Part shown: positions 33,383 through 44,544 of the stretch, one piece after another | Position numbering within the stretch: position 1 is the first letter of the stretch | How the letters are laid out: the number at the start of each line of letters is the position of its first letter | NCBI GenBank assembly: GCA_029237695.1 | Contig: CM055265.1 | Location: 67,491,903 to 67,555,902, forward strand | DNA length: 64,000 bases | Direction: 5' to 3' | Origin: Conchocele bisecta | Lineage: Eukaryota > Mollusca > Bivalvia > Lucinida > Thyasiridae | The notes under the pieces: generated by a model | Told to the model about the DNA's origin: nothing | What the model saw: the letters and a program-made list of their open reading frames with translations, nothing else | Database searches by the model: none | Translations under genes and position numbers: made by a program

Positions 33383-33404
33383 TAGTATTAAATACAGTAT
33401 GGCT

Positions 33405-33690
33405 CAGTTATGAACAGATGGTGGTAAAAAATAGTAGTTAAACTATAAATTAATTACAGAATTGTATCGTACATGCAGTTTATAACACAATTGCGCCTAC
33501 GTGTCCCCTGAAAATAAATTGGGGTTTGTATAAATATGATGATAATGCATAAACAAAATAACTAGCACTGCGAACGATGCTTACTAAGTTAATTGTATCT
33601 TATGTCAGCGAGTGACTACAATGGATGCATATTTCTGCAATATAGTTTTTGCAATTCACAACTAAACAGCGTTATATTTCACAAATTATA
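33405..33690 (+). repeat. Segment X1, paralogous to 42411-42713
   Basis: Shared blocks include ATTAATTACAGA, GTTTATAACACAA, ACGTGTCCCCTGAAAA, GAGTGACTACAAT and AACTAAACAGCGTT. Both X copies lie just right of a family F element. Confidence 0.8.
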
Positions 33691-33774
33691 GGATGAAGGT
33701 CAGAGGTATCAAACTTAGTTTGGTGTCATTTAAATGTGTTTTAATTAAAGAAATCAAGGTCATACATAAAGTGA

Positions 33775-34416
33775 GTACAGTACAACCTCTCTGCAACAGC
33801 CACCCTTGGGAAGACGCAAAACTGGCTGTTATAGAGAGGTGGCTGTTGAAGGGAGGTTAATGCTGAATTAAATGTAGTCGTCATCTGTTTGTGTTAATTT
33901 TCTTCGATAATTATCATCAAAAACATGATTTGGCAACATTTTAGAATCTTTCCAAACATGTTTTTATTTAGAAAGAAGGCAAAGGCAACAGCAGACGAAA
34001 ATTTTCGTGCTCAGTAGCCTATTTCACCAACATTGCAAAGTATACTTTGAGGGAGAAAATCTCAATTTTAGGATAAATTTATTATTTTTTATTATACTGA
34101 ATTGATTACATTATCACAGCCATTTTGGCTGTGATAATGTAATAAATTTAGTATAATAATTCTGCATACATTTAATCATCAAATATATGCAGTCGTTAGT
34201 TCTATATGAAATAATGCATTTCAGGAAAAATAAATGATTACTCCCTCAAAGTATACTTTGCTAGATAAGTATACTTTGCAATTTTCATGAAATCGGCTCC
34301 AGCAGTCTAAGGGTTAGATATAGAGGAAATCATCCATTTGTGATATAAAATAGCAGCTGTTATAGAGAGGGTGTTGTTGTAGAGAGGTGACCGTTCGGGG
34401 AGGTTCGACTGTATAT
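33775..34416. mobile_element. Family S element with nested E and A copies
   Basis: Ends ACAACCTCTCTGCAACAGCC and GGGGAGGTTCGACTGTATAT, with inner GTTATAGAGAGGTGGCTG / GTTATAGAGAGGGTG blocks. Within it lie a degraded family E copy (about 33895-34011) and A5. A fragment of the same family is at about 13865-13975. Confidence 0.7.
34014..34299. mobile_element. MITE family A, copy A5
   Basis: Full-length with a central hairpin, same orientation as A1 and A7. Nested in the family S element. Confidence 0.9.
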
Positions 34417-34473
34417 ACATTTGGTTTCGTACACAATTGGGACTTAGGTAAACAATTCAATGTCCCAAGTGTA

Positions 34474-34602
34474 TTAGTCCATGCTCTGGCCTATACCCCC
34501 GCTTACAATCAGAGAGGCAAAATTTCTGACAGCTGAAATTAGTTACATGTTCCATTCCCACAAAGTTTTTCACAGGTGATAGTCTGGATTTTGCGGTGAC
34601 AA
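34474..34602. repeat. Left terminal inverted repeat of the 34.5-39.1 kb transposon
   Basis: Reverse-complement partner of 38993-39112. Conserved blocks are GCTCTGGCCTATACCCCC, CTTACAATCAGAGAGGCAA and GGTGATAGTCTGGATTTT. Confidence 0.85.
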
Positions 34603-35809
34603 TGCATGGTGTTTTTACTCCTATCTTGGTCCGTGGGTCACCTAAAAGTATATATATAATGCATATACCTATATTTATAGGTTCACGGTACAATAGGAGC
34701 ACCTTAGTGATACCAGTACATGCTTTGGTAGAGAAAACCAACTTGCAAGTCGCTAAGAAAATGCTGTTGTTGTCCTAATTACGTTATTTTATACACATGG
34801 AGGCTTCATTTTCATGTTGGTGCCTATGTCTTCATGTTAACGGTTAGAACATCAGTAATAAAATATAATGATTTGGATAGCACAGCTATATTGAAAATGG
34901 CCGACAATGCAAAATTGTGTTGGTTAATAACTCATTCAAGTGACTTAGCCACTTAATTTGTTTTACAGTGTTCATACATGTTGTTGGAATCAAGTCAAAC
35001 TTTCATTTATGAATAATATTGTGCTATAGTTTCACCTCACTAATACACACTACAGTACTAAACCTTTTAGAATACACGATGAATAAGCAAGGTAAAGTAA
35101 TAACACTGAGGTGAACAGTGTGTTGATTTTGACAACTTTTATTTTCAGCATACATGTATATGCGAATGTGGACTAGTGATGCTAAAAGTACACACATTCT
35201 AAGACAGTGTAGTATCACAATCATTTTTGGGAGGGGAGGGATCATAAAATCTTTACAATGAAATACAATGTTTACACTACAACCAGAATACCACTTACCA
35301 CTTACGATATGAAATTGTTAGAACGTGTGACTAACTTGAAATCGGACCATGAGATTAATATCATATGCATACCTGGTTGTTAAATTGACTTTAATTACCT
35401 ATATTACCTGTAGCCAGTGTCGATGCATCTCTTTTCAAATTTACAGTTAATAATTCATATACCTTTCATCTGGACAGCATATGAAACTACTGTTTTACAT
35501 GTGGGTGACATTCATAGCCCAACGTGGCCATCCAACTTAACCTACATTAATTAGATAAAGGCATAATTGGTCAGTAGGATACAATTTGCATAAGTTTTAC
35601 ATTGATCAGTAAGCTAAGTACAGCTTACATGCAGGTGACAGGGCAATATCTACCGACCGTATTGTACTTTTATTAACTCATGTTTGGTTGGTTTGTTTGC
35701 ATTTTACATGGGTTTAACATTGAACGGTAGGTTAGATATGTTTTACACATGGGTTACAGGGCAATCCCTACCAACACTGGTAAAACACTACATATTAATC
35801 AGTCAGCTT

Positions 35810-38350
35810 TCATTTTGTATTCTCACATGTAGGACCATTTACCTTCTTGTGACAGCAGATAACACACGGAACATGGCGTTTCTTGCATGAGCACCTATTG
35901 GTTTGGAATTTACCATGGCAGCCACACTGGTTCAAGGTTTCTGGTGTGATGGGTCTTACGCATTTTTGGGGCAACAGGCTGCCATCGTCGTTCATCCGGC
36001 CATAGTCGAGTGGATCAACAATGCGACTGGTAGTGAGAAGAGTAACTGCATTCCGGATAACGAGGAAGGCTCTTCTAATACGACCCCTGATAACACGCTT
36101 GATGTTGATGGCAACTAAGTAAGCAAAACCCTGCAACTGAACTTATATGGATCTCAAGTCGCAGTCGATCAAAGTTACAAATGGTAGTCTTACTGTGAGC
36201 GCCTGCCCATACACATACCTGATACTTCACTGCAAGTTTTATCTCTGCATCTGACTCTCCAAGCTCGAAGAGGTAGCCAACTGAACTGGAGACCAGAGCT
36301 GCATGTTCAAGTGATGATATGGGCTTTGATGACGACATGTCATAACACTTGTCCTAGTTTGTCCTGAAGTATATGTGGGGGAATCATTCACTTTGCATGT
36401 CCAGTGCCAAACTGTATCCATACTTCCAATACGCCAATCTGGAGCAAGTGAGATACATAGCGAAGAAGAAGAAGAAGAACTATGGTATCTGTATCATTGG
36501 AAGCTACAACGACCCATTGGCAACCTCTCGCCACAGACCATGCCGCATGCGATATTATACGACAGACTACCTCTCCAAGCCAACTGCTCAATTCTGGTAC
36601 ATGTACTTCAATCATAGGACAACCGGCATCATGCTTCATCCCATCAGACATAATCGTCTCACCCACAAACATACCACTGAGCACACTCATACTCGTATCC
36701 CGGATGACTATATCCCTAGCCAATAATTGAAGCCTCTGCTTGTTATGACTGGATGACCAAAGCTTTTGCTGAGGAATAGGGACCGACTCATATGTGTTTG
36801 TCATGCTACTACCCTCACATGCCCTGCGCATCCGTTCGCCAACCTTTATGGACATTTCACATAGCTATCAAAAATCAAATGGTTCATTGTCGAAGAACAT
36901 GTCTAGGAACAACTCTTGAACAACCTGAGTGATGGCCCCACCAAAAGTTTCAAACGCCTGCATATTGGTTAACCGACGGGTTTTTTACACAAAATCTACC
37001 AAAACATGTGTGTCAAGAGAAGAAGTCTGGTTGAAGTGATAGTCAGTCTGATCTTGGTTTATTTTCCAACCTATCTACTAATTGTGACTTATCTGACTCA
37101 AGGATCATCACCTTGATTTGGTCAGCAACATCAATCGTTGTCAGAATGTTGTGTAGCGACACATGCGGGACCATACTGGAAAATTGATTGCCCCGAGTCT
37201 GCACAAAATCTAACAACCATACAACATTCCTGTCGAAGATTAAACCCTTGCGACCATTGAGCTCGTGCTGCACTGTCGTCTCTAAGCGGTCCATAACATC
37301 GGTCAGCTTCCATGGGAGGTTGTGAATAGCGACGATTTATTGGTACAACAGATCAAATTCAGCGACAATTGCTGCATCACGAGAGCTACCCACAATGACA
37401 CGGCGGCATCAATCCGATCTCGTACCACGAAGAATACATTCAGAAACCTATGATACCGAGCAGGGTGTTCATTTTCTACAACCTGCATATGTTCAAGATA
37501 CATGGAACCATACCTGAGATAGTTGATTGCGTCAAGCTCCCTCAAAGTGGGCATAGCTGAACGGACAGCTCCTATATTGAGGGGCCAGTTCCCATCCAGA
37601 TCAGCAGTGATGAGCTGTGTGATTACACTGGGACTCTGCTGATACACACCACTATATTGACAAAGCTCAGACTTTTCCTGACACTCATACCTGAAATACC
37701 TCAAACTGAGTTCGACCAGCATCGCAATCACCTGCAGCATATAAAACTTATCTGGACAGACATCACGCTTCTTTCTAATTGGAGAGTGTTTCAGCTCAAC
37801 TACAGACTTTGGCATCTCGTATTCACTAGCGTTTCAGAATGCCTGCCATGCTAGTGCTGTCAATATCTCAGATACAATCAGCATGCCTTAGAACGCTCTA
37901 ACATAATGTCCTCATGAGAGAGTAAAACCAGAGTTTTATTTCAGAAAAGCTGAGTCTCAATGAAGGCATCATTAAAGTCACTACCGGAGAGGTAGCGTCC
38001 AGCACAGCGAAGGAGAACATTTGCCATGTGAAAGGAACCAAGCATTGTATAGAGGTCACTAAATTGCTCAGGTTCTGCGATGACAATATCGACTACGATG
38101 TAGAACACGCCTTCATCTGACACTACATGCATGTTCTCCTAATTTAGTTGCTTACGGCAACACTGGAAGTTAGTAAGGGATTTCCTCTCAGTAGCATAGT
38201 CAGTTACAGGGTGTGGAATGACTGGACGGAAACCTACTCACATTAGTGGAGCTTGTGCATGTGTGATCAGAGCATGCATTCCACCCCAAGCACGCATCAA
38301 ACCCACAACGTAACTAACTATGTTGGAAGACATTCTGCTAGTACTATTCT
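35810..38350 (-). pseudogene. Transposon-encoded protein of about 840 codons with CXC-like C-terminus, decayed
   Basis: Reading down the minus strand, pieces in three frames form one protein: MSSNIVSYVVGLMRAWGG (start near 38337), then MHVVSDEGVFYIVVDIVIAE with MLGSFHMA, then MLIVSEILTALAWQAF and NASEYEMPKSVVELKHSPIR, VFFVVRDR, GCQWVVVASNDTDTIVLLL with EVWIQFGTGHAK, MSSSKPISSLEHAALVSSSVG with GYLFELGESDAEIKL, and last QCGCHGKFQTNRCSCKKRHV with further Cys. Lesions include stops at 38238-38240, 38139-38141, 37938-37940 and 37834-37836 (the last an ancestral Trp) and frameshifts near 37370, 36340 and 36120. The Cys spacing resembles tesmin/TSO1 CXC domains. The ASNDTD block recalls acidic sites of PIN/FEN-like nucleases; that is inference. 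I recall similar proteins as an expanded, unnamed family in invertebrate genomes. Codon-level conservation between lesions suggests fairly recent decay. Confidence 0.82.
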
Positions 38351-38992
38351 AGAGTGTCATTAACACAGATAAGTAGGTAAACAGTAAGTAATTGTCTTGA
38401 AAGTCTTGCACAATAGCAAACACTCACTCAGGTATTTGTTGTTATTGTTTCTGCTGCTGATGATGATGACATGTAGTAGCGTCATGGCATTTTTCATGGC
38501 ACCACTGGAGACCAACGTGGGTATGATCTTAGAGCTAGGCGGTTTGACATGCACCAATAAAGTGATAAGCATCTACATCTATATTATAGTTGGATACCTA
38601 CTGAGATATGCATGTAATTTTATATTAAATATGAACGGAAAGTCTATCTGAATTCAGTTTGTAGAGATATAAATATGGATAAAAAGATTTGTTTGTCGCT
38701 GGTCATTTTGAAATTTGATATTGGCTACCAAAATGGTACCAAATGCTGAGATATGGGCAGAAAACAACATGCAACGGTGGCCATTTTGAAATATAAATTA
38801 CAATTTCGCACTTTTACAACCAGTATTCTTATTTGATAGTTAGGTCTAATAACCTGAGTAAAACAAACACTAAAATTATTCCATTGTGTGAATAGAATAC
38901 TGCAATATGGACAAAAACATATTTTCGTGGCGGCCATTTTGATTGTTAACCAATCTATGAGGAAGGGCATTTTTGATGGCGGCCATTTTGAA

Positions 38993-39112
38993 AAATTGTC
39001 ACCACAAAATCCAGACTATCACCTATGGGAAATATTATGGTAATGTATTATGTAGCTGATTTCATTTGTCAAACATATTGCCTCTCTGATTGTAAGTGGG
39101 GGTATGGGCCAG
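38993..39112. repeat. Right terminal inverted repeat of the 34.5-39.1 kb transposon
   Basis: Reverse-complement partner of 34474-34602. Confidence 0.85.
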
Positions 39113-40030
39113 CGCCAGGACTATATTGCATTTTATTTACAAATGATTGAATGTGTGCCAAACACATTTACAACATTGCTATCATGTTCTAAAATCATGC
39201 AATACCAATCTAGATCAAACTGGATGTTTGGCGGCCATATTGGATTCATATAAATGACAAGTTTATCCAAGGATGTTTCTTAATTCGCAAATATGCTTTT
39301 CTTGACAGATATGCTGCTTTTAGGAACTTTATGCAGCTAAAAATTGATTGTAAACGGCGATTTGGTGAGCTAAGCTTATTTTTGGTGGCCATTATGAATT
39401 AATGGTCATAATCAGCACCAATATAACATAATATCTTATTGTATTCGTCTTTTACATCTTAGTTGAACAAAATAAAACCATAAAATAGTTTCATTTCTGG
39501 TAAAATTATTAATGTGGTTAGTTGAAATTTTACTTTTTGGCGGCCATCTTGGACTTTGGCGGCCATGTTGGATTCAAAATTAAAACATGTAAACCATAAA
39601 CAACAAATGACATATTTTCAGTCATTATTTGTATATATGAATGTGCTTCTCTGCTGTTCGTCCTTAAACTTGTTAAAAATACAATTTTACGAGCAATAGG
39701 CCTACTGGCCCTTGAGCATACAATATAATACAACAAAATATTTATCACAAGACGACAAACAGTGGTGAAGTATGTATTGGTTCACTAGTAAATACATGCA
39801 TATTCATCATGCGTGCCAAACTATAATGCATTTGCATTATGCTTTGGCCCACGATGTGAATACCATGTAGTTACCGTGATATCCAGCTCTCCGAGCACAC
39901 GGTCCGTTCCCACGATCGACATCAGCACGTTCGACCTTCCAAAGCTGAGCTATGCTCAGCTTCGTCCGCTCGAAATCGCCAACCCAGAGCATGCACCCGG
40001 AGCATGCACTCAGAAAATGCCATACACTCG
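39113..40030. other. Stretch with repeated GGCGGCCAT motifs
   Basis: GCGGCCATATTGGATT (39231), GTGGCCATTATGAATT (39386), GCGGCCATCTTGGACT (39540) and GCGGCCATGTTGGATT (39558) continue a series begun at 38767, 38933 and 38980 inside the transposon. No coding evidence. The element may therefore extend further right than its recognisable inverted repeat. Confidence 0.5.
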
Positions 40031-40031
40031 T

Positions 40032-40232
40032 TAACCCTTAGAATGCGGGAACCGAAAATAGTCGTCTACTGATAATTCATATTTTGTCTTTTCTCTCAGT
40101 AAAAACATGGTTTGGCAGCATTTTAGAATCATTTCCAATAAAGTGCTGCCAAACCAAGTTTTAGATGAGAAAAATGGAAAAATAAAATATATTCAGCGGA
40201 CGACACAAATTAATTCAGCATTGTAAGGGTCA
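40032..40232. mobile_element. MITE family E, copy E3
   Basis: Both ends (TTAACCCTTAGA...AAGGGT) and the central TTTGGCAGCA...TGCTGCCAAACC inverted pair are present. Confidence 0.83.
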
Positions 40233-40502
40233 AGCAACCAGATCTAAACTACTATCAAACTGCCCCCACCCCAGCAAGTGGTAATTTTGACCCCTTCTGG
40301 CTCATCCACTATCATAAGGTCCATTTACTTTGGAGCTATGTTTGTCTTCAGCGTAATCAATATCGAAGGCGGTAAAACAATAAGATATATAGTTGACATA
40401 AACAAGTTAAGTGAATTGAAGATGTATATGTATTGTATGCAATGCTCTGGCTTGTATACCGAAAATGATGTAATTATTATTTAATAAAATATGTTTATAC
40501 CA

Positions 40503-40596
40503 ATGCTCTGGCATCCATACCGTCTGATACGAAATCATTGAGACACACACAATCGCTTTAGGAATGTTCTTTAAATGTGTATACGGTATCATCAAC
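40503..40596 (+). repeat. Segment W2, paralogous to 32451-32526
   Basis: Directly precedes the left end of family F copy F5 (CAAGGTGTATGAT from about 40596). The empty counterpart of the C2 insertion site lies just upstream (40464-40498). Confidence 0.75.
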
Positions 40597-40607
40597 AAGG
40601 TGTATGA

Positions 40608-41943
40608 TACGGTGTCCTGTTAGGGTCATGTTACATTCTCGCGTTCTCGCTCTCTCGACTTATACACGAGATCGCGAGATCGCGAGATTGCGAGATCGCG
40701 AGATCGCGAGAACGCGAGAACGCGAGAACGCGAGAATGCGAGAACGCGAGATCGCGAGAATGCGAGAACGCGAGGCGAGATCGCGAGATCGAGATCGCGA
40801 GGCGAAAACGCGAGATTCAATCTCGCAATCTCGCCTCGCGATCTCGCAATCTCACCTCGCGATCTCACGATCTCGCGATCTCGCAATCTCGCCTCGCGAT
40901 CTCGCGATCTCGCAATCTCGCGATCTCGCATTCTCGCGATCTCGCGAGATCTCACGATCTCGTGATCTCGCGATCTCGCGATCGGAAGTAAATATATGCG
41001 CACGCTCGCTGGGAATGCGTTTTGTACGGTGGCACAGAGGGGACGTGGAAATATGTTTTACTTTCGCGTGCGCACGCAATAGGTTTTAGGCCGATCTGGA
41101 GCTACCCTGGGTGGCATTACCAAGTGGTATATGATTTCCCATGTACTGGCTCATATACAGTATACATGTAGCACGGTAAATAGACGGCAGTACGCCAATG
41201 AACCTAAAAAACAACAAAAGCGGCGCCGGAAGAGAGATGGTTCGATTATTGTTCGACTGCATACCAACTGAGCTAGGGAGGAAGATGTAATACATTTTGT
41301 GATAATCAGCCGGTATGATCCAAGTGGAACATACATGTACCTACATAACGCCCATGTATATTGATAGCTGATTGTTTATGTCAACAACTTGTTTTATAAC
41401 TGTTTAATATCAGCAATTGTAGAAGTGCACACTTTCTTAAGAGAATAGACACTACAACTGGCGATTAAATTCTGACAAAGGAGACAACCTGCTAAACTGA
41501 CGAGTACGTGGTTCCATTGCGTGCGCACGCGAAAGTAAAAATTATGTCCATGTCCCCTCTGTGCCACCGTACAAAACGCATTCCCAGCGAGCATGTGCAT
41601 ATATTTACTTCCGACCGGGAGTTCGCGAAAATGCGAGATCGCGAGATCGCGATATCGCGAGAATGCGAGAATGCGAGAATGCGAGATCGCGAGAATGCGA
41701 GATCGAGAGGCGAGATTGCGAGATTGAATCTCGCGTTTTCGCCTCGCAATCTCGCGATCTCGTCTCGCGTTCTCGCATTCTCGCGATCTGAATCTCGCAA
41801 TCTCGCCTCGCGATCTCGCAATCTCGCCTCGCGATCTCGCATTTTCGCGATCTCGCCTCGCGTTCTCGCGATCTCGCGATCTCGCATTCTCGCGATCTCG
41901 TGTATAAGTCGAGAGAGCGAGAACGCAGTATGTAGACGCCGTA
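40608..41943. mobile_element. TACGG foldback element with 8-bp arrays, inserted in F5
   Basis: Ends TACGGTGTCC and GACGCCGTA are flanked by GTATGA at 40602-40607 and 41944-41949, an exact 6-bp duplication lying inside the family F end CAAGGTGTATGATCACGTGG. Inside are two mirror-image modules (about 40630-41080 and 41513-41930). Each has a GTATAAGTCGAGAGAGCGAG head, opposing arrays of the 8-bp unit GCGAGATC and its complement, and a tail with GTACGGTGGCACAGAGGGGA and CTTTCGCGTGCGCACGC. Spacer 41081-41512 has a tRNA-like motif. Very CpG-rich. Frames of up to 182 codons rich in RSRDREIA are read-through of the 8-bp repeat, not genes. Confidence 0.88.
41240..41285 (-). repeat. tRNA-like head, possible SINE remnant
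   Basis: On the minus strand CCCTAGCTCAGTTGGTATGC contains a perfect RNA polymerase III A-box (TAGCTCAGTTGG, 41264-41275). A B-box in the right orientation and spacing is missing, so this is not a tRNA gene. Confidence 0.45.
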
Positions 41944-42354
41944 GTATGATCACGTGGTTACAAACAACAGCAACACGTACTGAGACTTCCAGAAGCCCTC
42001 AGATTCAAAGTACGTATTCTTTTATTTTGTCCTTATTATGTAATGGATTTGTATGAAATATGTAGCATCAAACGCGTCTTGTTAAGCTGCATTTGGTGGT
42101 CTCTGTACTTTGGCGCAAAATTCTGTCGTTTTTGCGAAGATTCGATTTCGATTCTTCGCAAAACAACATAAGTCTGTGCCAAACTCCCGGGACCACCAAC
42201 TGCAACTCATGAAGACGCGTTTGCTGCGCCATATTTCATAAAACTCCGTTGCATATTAAGGAAAATATCAAATAATACTTACTTTGGAGTGGGCGAGCTT
42301 TCAACACTGTCAGCCATTGTTGTTGTTGTTGTAACCAAGTGATCATGCACCTTG
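41944..42354. mobile_element. MITE family F, copy F5 (main part)
   Basis: Continuation of F5 after the TACGG foldback element; its first 13 bases are at 40596-40608. The right end is CAAGTGATCATGCACCTTG. The central hairpin is shortened. Confidence 0.88.
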
Positions 42355-42410
42355 ATCAAGTGATTACATTTATTATTTTAAAACATATATTATTATTAAA
42401 AACGTTCTGT

Positions 42411-42713
42411 CTCAGATATGAATAAACGGTGGTCAAACAGATGAATGAAATTCGTAATTAATTACAGAGTTGTATCGTAGTTTATAACACAAAAAGAAAG
42501 CTATGTGTCCCCTGAAAAAAATCGGGGTTTGAATAAACATCATAATAATACATGAACAAAAATATCTGGCACTGTAAATAATAGCTGTGTGCAAACGATG
42601 AATAATAACTTAACTGTATTTTATGTCAACGAGTGACTACAATAGAGGCCTATTTCTATATACAATATAGCAAGAAATTTACACAACTAAACAGCGTTGT
42701 GTTTCACAAATTG
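42411..42713 (+). repeat. Segment X2, paralogous to 33405-33690
   Basis: See X1. Lies right of F5 as X1 lies right of F4. Confidence 0.8.
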
Positions 42714-42827
42714 TGTTTGCTGGTACGGGAATAGCGGAAATTCATTACGAGATTATCTCCCCCATATGCCAGGTCGAGGTCGAGGTTTCATACGAGACAC
42801 GCCAGCGAAAAATTGCTCACTTTGAAA

Positions 42828-43040
42828 TAGGCGCCGGATTCCTGACGAATTCCCATGCAACTACATGCAGAAGATACTGCGTACACACATTTTCGCCTAA
42901 TAACCGGCGCAAGAAATTTGCGCCGGTTATTAGTCGACAATGCGTTTATGCAATAACTCTATGTAGAGCTGAGTGGAATCTCGTCGGAAAACCGGTGCAT
43001 CTTTCGACATGAAACGTTTTACGCCGGTGCGGAGGGCAGT
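42828..43040. mobile_element. MITE family M, copy M2
   Basis: GGCGCCGGATTCCTGACGAA...ACGCCGGTGCGGAGGGCAG, with a central hairpin AACCGGCGCAAGAAATTTGC...GCGCCGGTT. The cleanest copy of the family in this window. Confidence 0.75.
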
Positions 43041-43334
43041 CCCAGTGATTATGGCACTGTTAGAACCCATGTTATGCAATAATGTAACCATTTTATTTAT
43101 TCCATACGGATATTAAAGACGAAATTGACATACATATGCATACTAATAGTGCAAAAGCAAAACAGATTTGAAGCAACACGATATGATAATTGCGTCGCTA
43201 ATAAAAAAAACATTTTCCGTTACGTGATACGAGTTACAAACAAATTGGAAATGCAAATCTGTCAGCAACACAATACATGTTTTACAATGGACACAACATC
43301 GCAAGGAATAGCAGCCTCTTGTTATTAAATTATG

Positions 43335-43445
43335 GACGTGGCTATTGACAGACATCTGTCAGCAGCCAAAAGGCCGGGGTTTTGGATGCTGACAGACGTC
43401 TGTCAATAGCCAAAGTGCCGTGTTTTGGCTGCTGACAGACAAATA
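43335..43445. repeat. Family T palindromic unit repeat
   Basis: GACAGACATCTGTCAGCAGC, CAAAAGGCCGGGGTTTTGG, GCTGACAGACGTCTGTCAAT and a further copy. Each unit is itself an imperfect hairpin. A longer array of the same unit is at 46665-46820. 43041-43334 has no recognisable feature. Confidence 0.85.
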
Positions 43446-43989
43446 TACAACTTGGGTAGTGGGGAAAGGTCAAACTCAATATTCCGAAAATAAATACGGA
43501 ATTTGTTCTAGACGTTTAGCTAAAATTGACATAGAGGGGCACATGAAAATATATAAATGCATTTTCTTCATGAATATGTGTATTATACAGTTTATAAACA
43601 TGTGTTATTTTACCCAGTCAGTAATGAAGCGTACCAAGTTCTGATGATAGAACTACAATAATCGTTTTTTTACATATGCTGCGGGAAATGGTTTCCTATA
43701 AGAATTTCCAAAGTATTTACGGAAATGTTTGAACAGCGATTATACTTTGTCAAATTGGCGCTCAATTGTAGTACATATGAAACAAAACGTACATGGTATG
43801 GACAAGCATGACATGCAAACATATTAATGTGACACCAATATATTTTTTTTACTACATCTGTGACTCGGCACGAGAAAACCGGGCTTATTGACTCAATGTA
43901 GACCGTAACCAAATTGCGGACTTACACATTCCGAAAAGTATCTAAACTGTTTGCTAAATTCATTAAGATTGTTTGTCTGACTCAATGTC
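43446..43989. other. Unassigned stretch
   Basis: No supported gene. Frames of 74-80 codons have no recognisable domain. Confidence 0.35.
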
Positions 43990-44060
43990 AAACAGTGTAG
44001 ACCCTGATCAGACTGCGCGGATGCGCAGGCTGATCTGGGGCTACAATAGTCACATTGGCC
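43990..44060. mobile_element. Family D fragment
   Basis: GATCAGACTGCGCGGATGCG then GGCTGATCTGGGGCTACAA, as at 5446. Confidence 0.7.
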
Positions 44061-44310
44061 ATAAACCCATTTTGTCATGGCGCGTCTCATATGTTCGTTA
44101 TAAATTATATTGAAAGTTAGCGTAACTTTCAAAGCTAATATCATTCCGCATTTGCTCTGAGATTTATACGAAGTTGATGCGAACTTTACACGAATTAATT
44201 TGATGAATTTCAAATTCAGCCAGCCTACGAAAGCTAGCATTTCTTGCATTCTCAGCAAGTTTGAGGATGAGACTATGTGCTTTATAATATGTATTATAGC
44301 ATTAGGCTGA

Positions 44311-44330
44311 TACACCCCCCCCCCCCCCCC
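44311..44330 (+). repeat. Poly-C tract
   Basis: An uninterrupted run of about 18-20 C. The complementary G run could form a quadruplex. Run length is also a common assembly uncertainty. Confidence 0.9.
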
Positions 44331-44544
44331 ATTCTCTGGTTTTAAGATATACATAGCCCTATAAAGAAGACAACAGAATATGTCTACTTTATAAGTTCAT
44401 AATGCCCAGCGTGTGTCCATTCTATGCTACGTGTCCATTTACGATGTGGTCAAGCTGCTATCTTGTGATGTTACCGGCAGCATGGTGCCGCATAATCTAA
44501 AAGACTTCACATGAAATGTCAAATCCACAGCGTGTCAATCATAT

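Larger units (their letters stand above)
34474..39112 (-). mobile_element. DNA transposon with about 125-bp inverted ends and one decayed gene
   Basis: The left inverted repeat 34474-34602 and the right 38993-39112 share TACCCCCGCTTACAATCAGA / TCTGATTGTAAGTGGGGGTA and AGGTGATAGTCTGGATTTTG / CAAAATCCAGACTATCACCT, with similar spacing between blocks. They enclose a single large minus-strand gene remnant (35810-38350). The outermost ends are unresolved: the left limit lies between 34417 and 34474, and the right between 39112 and about 39180. No target duplication was identified. Non-coding parts (34603-35809 and 38351-38992) show diverged short repeats and GGCCATTTTG motifs but no second gene. 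Confidence 0.75.

Noticed and set aside
40577..42056. Long frames rich in RSRDREIARSRD (up to 182 codons)
   Set aside because: Produced by the 8-bp GCGAGATC repeat, open on both strands at once; no coding signal beyond the repeat.
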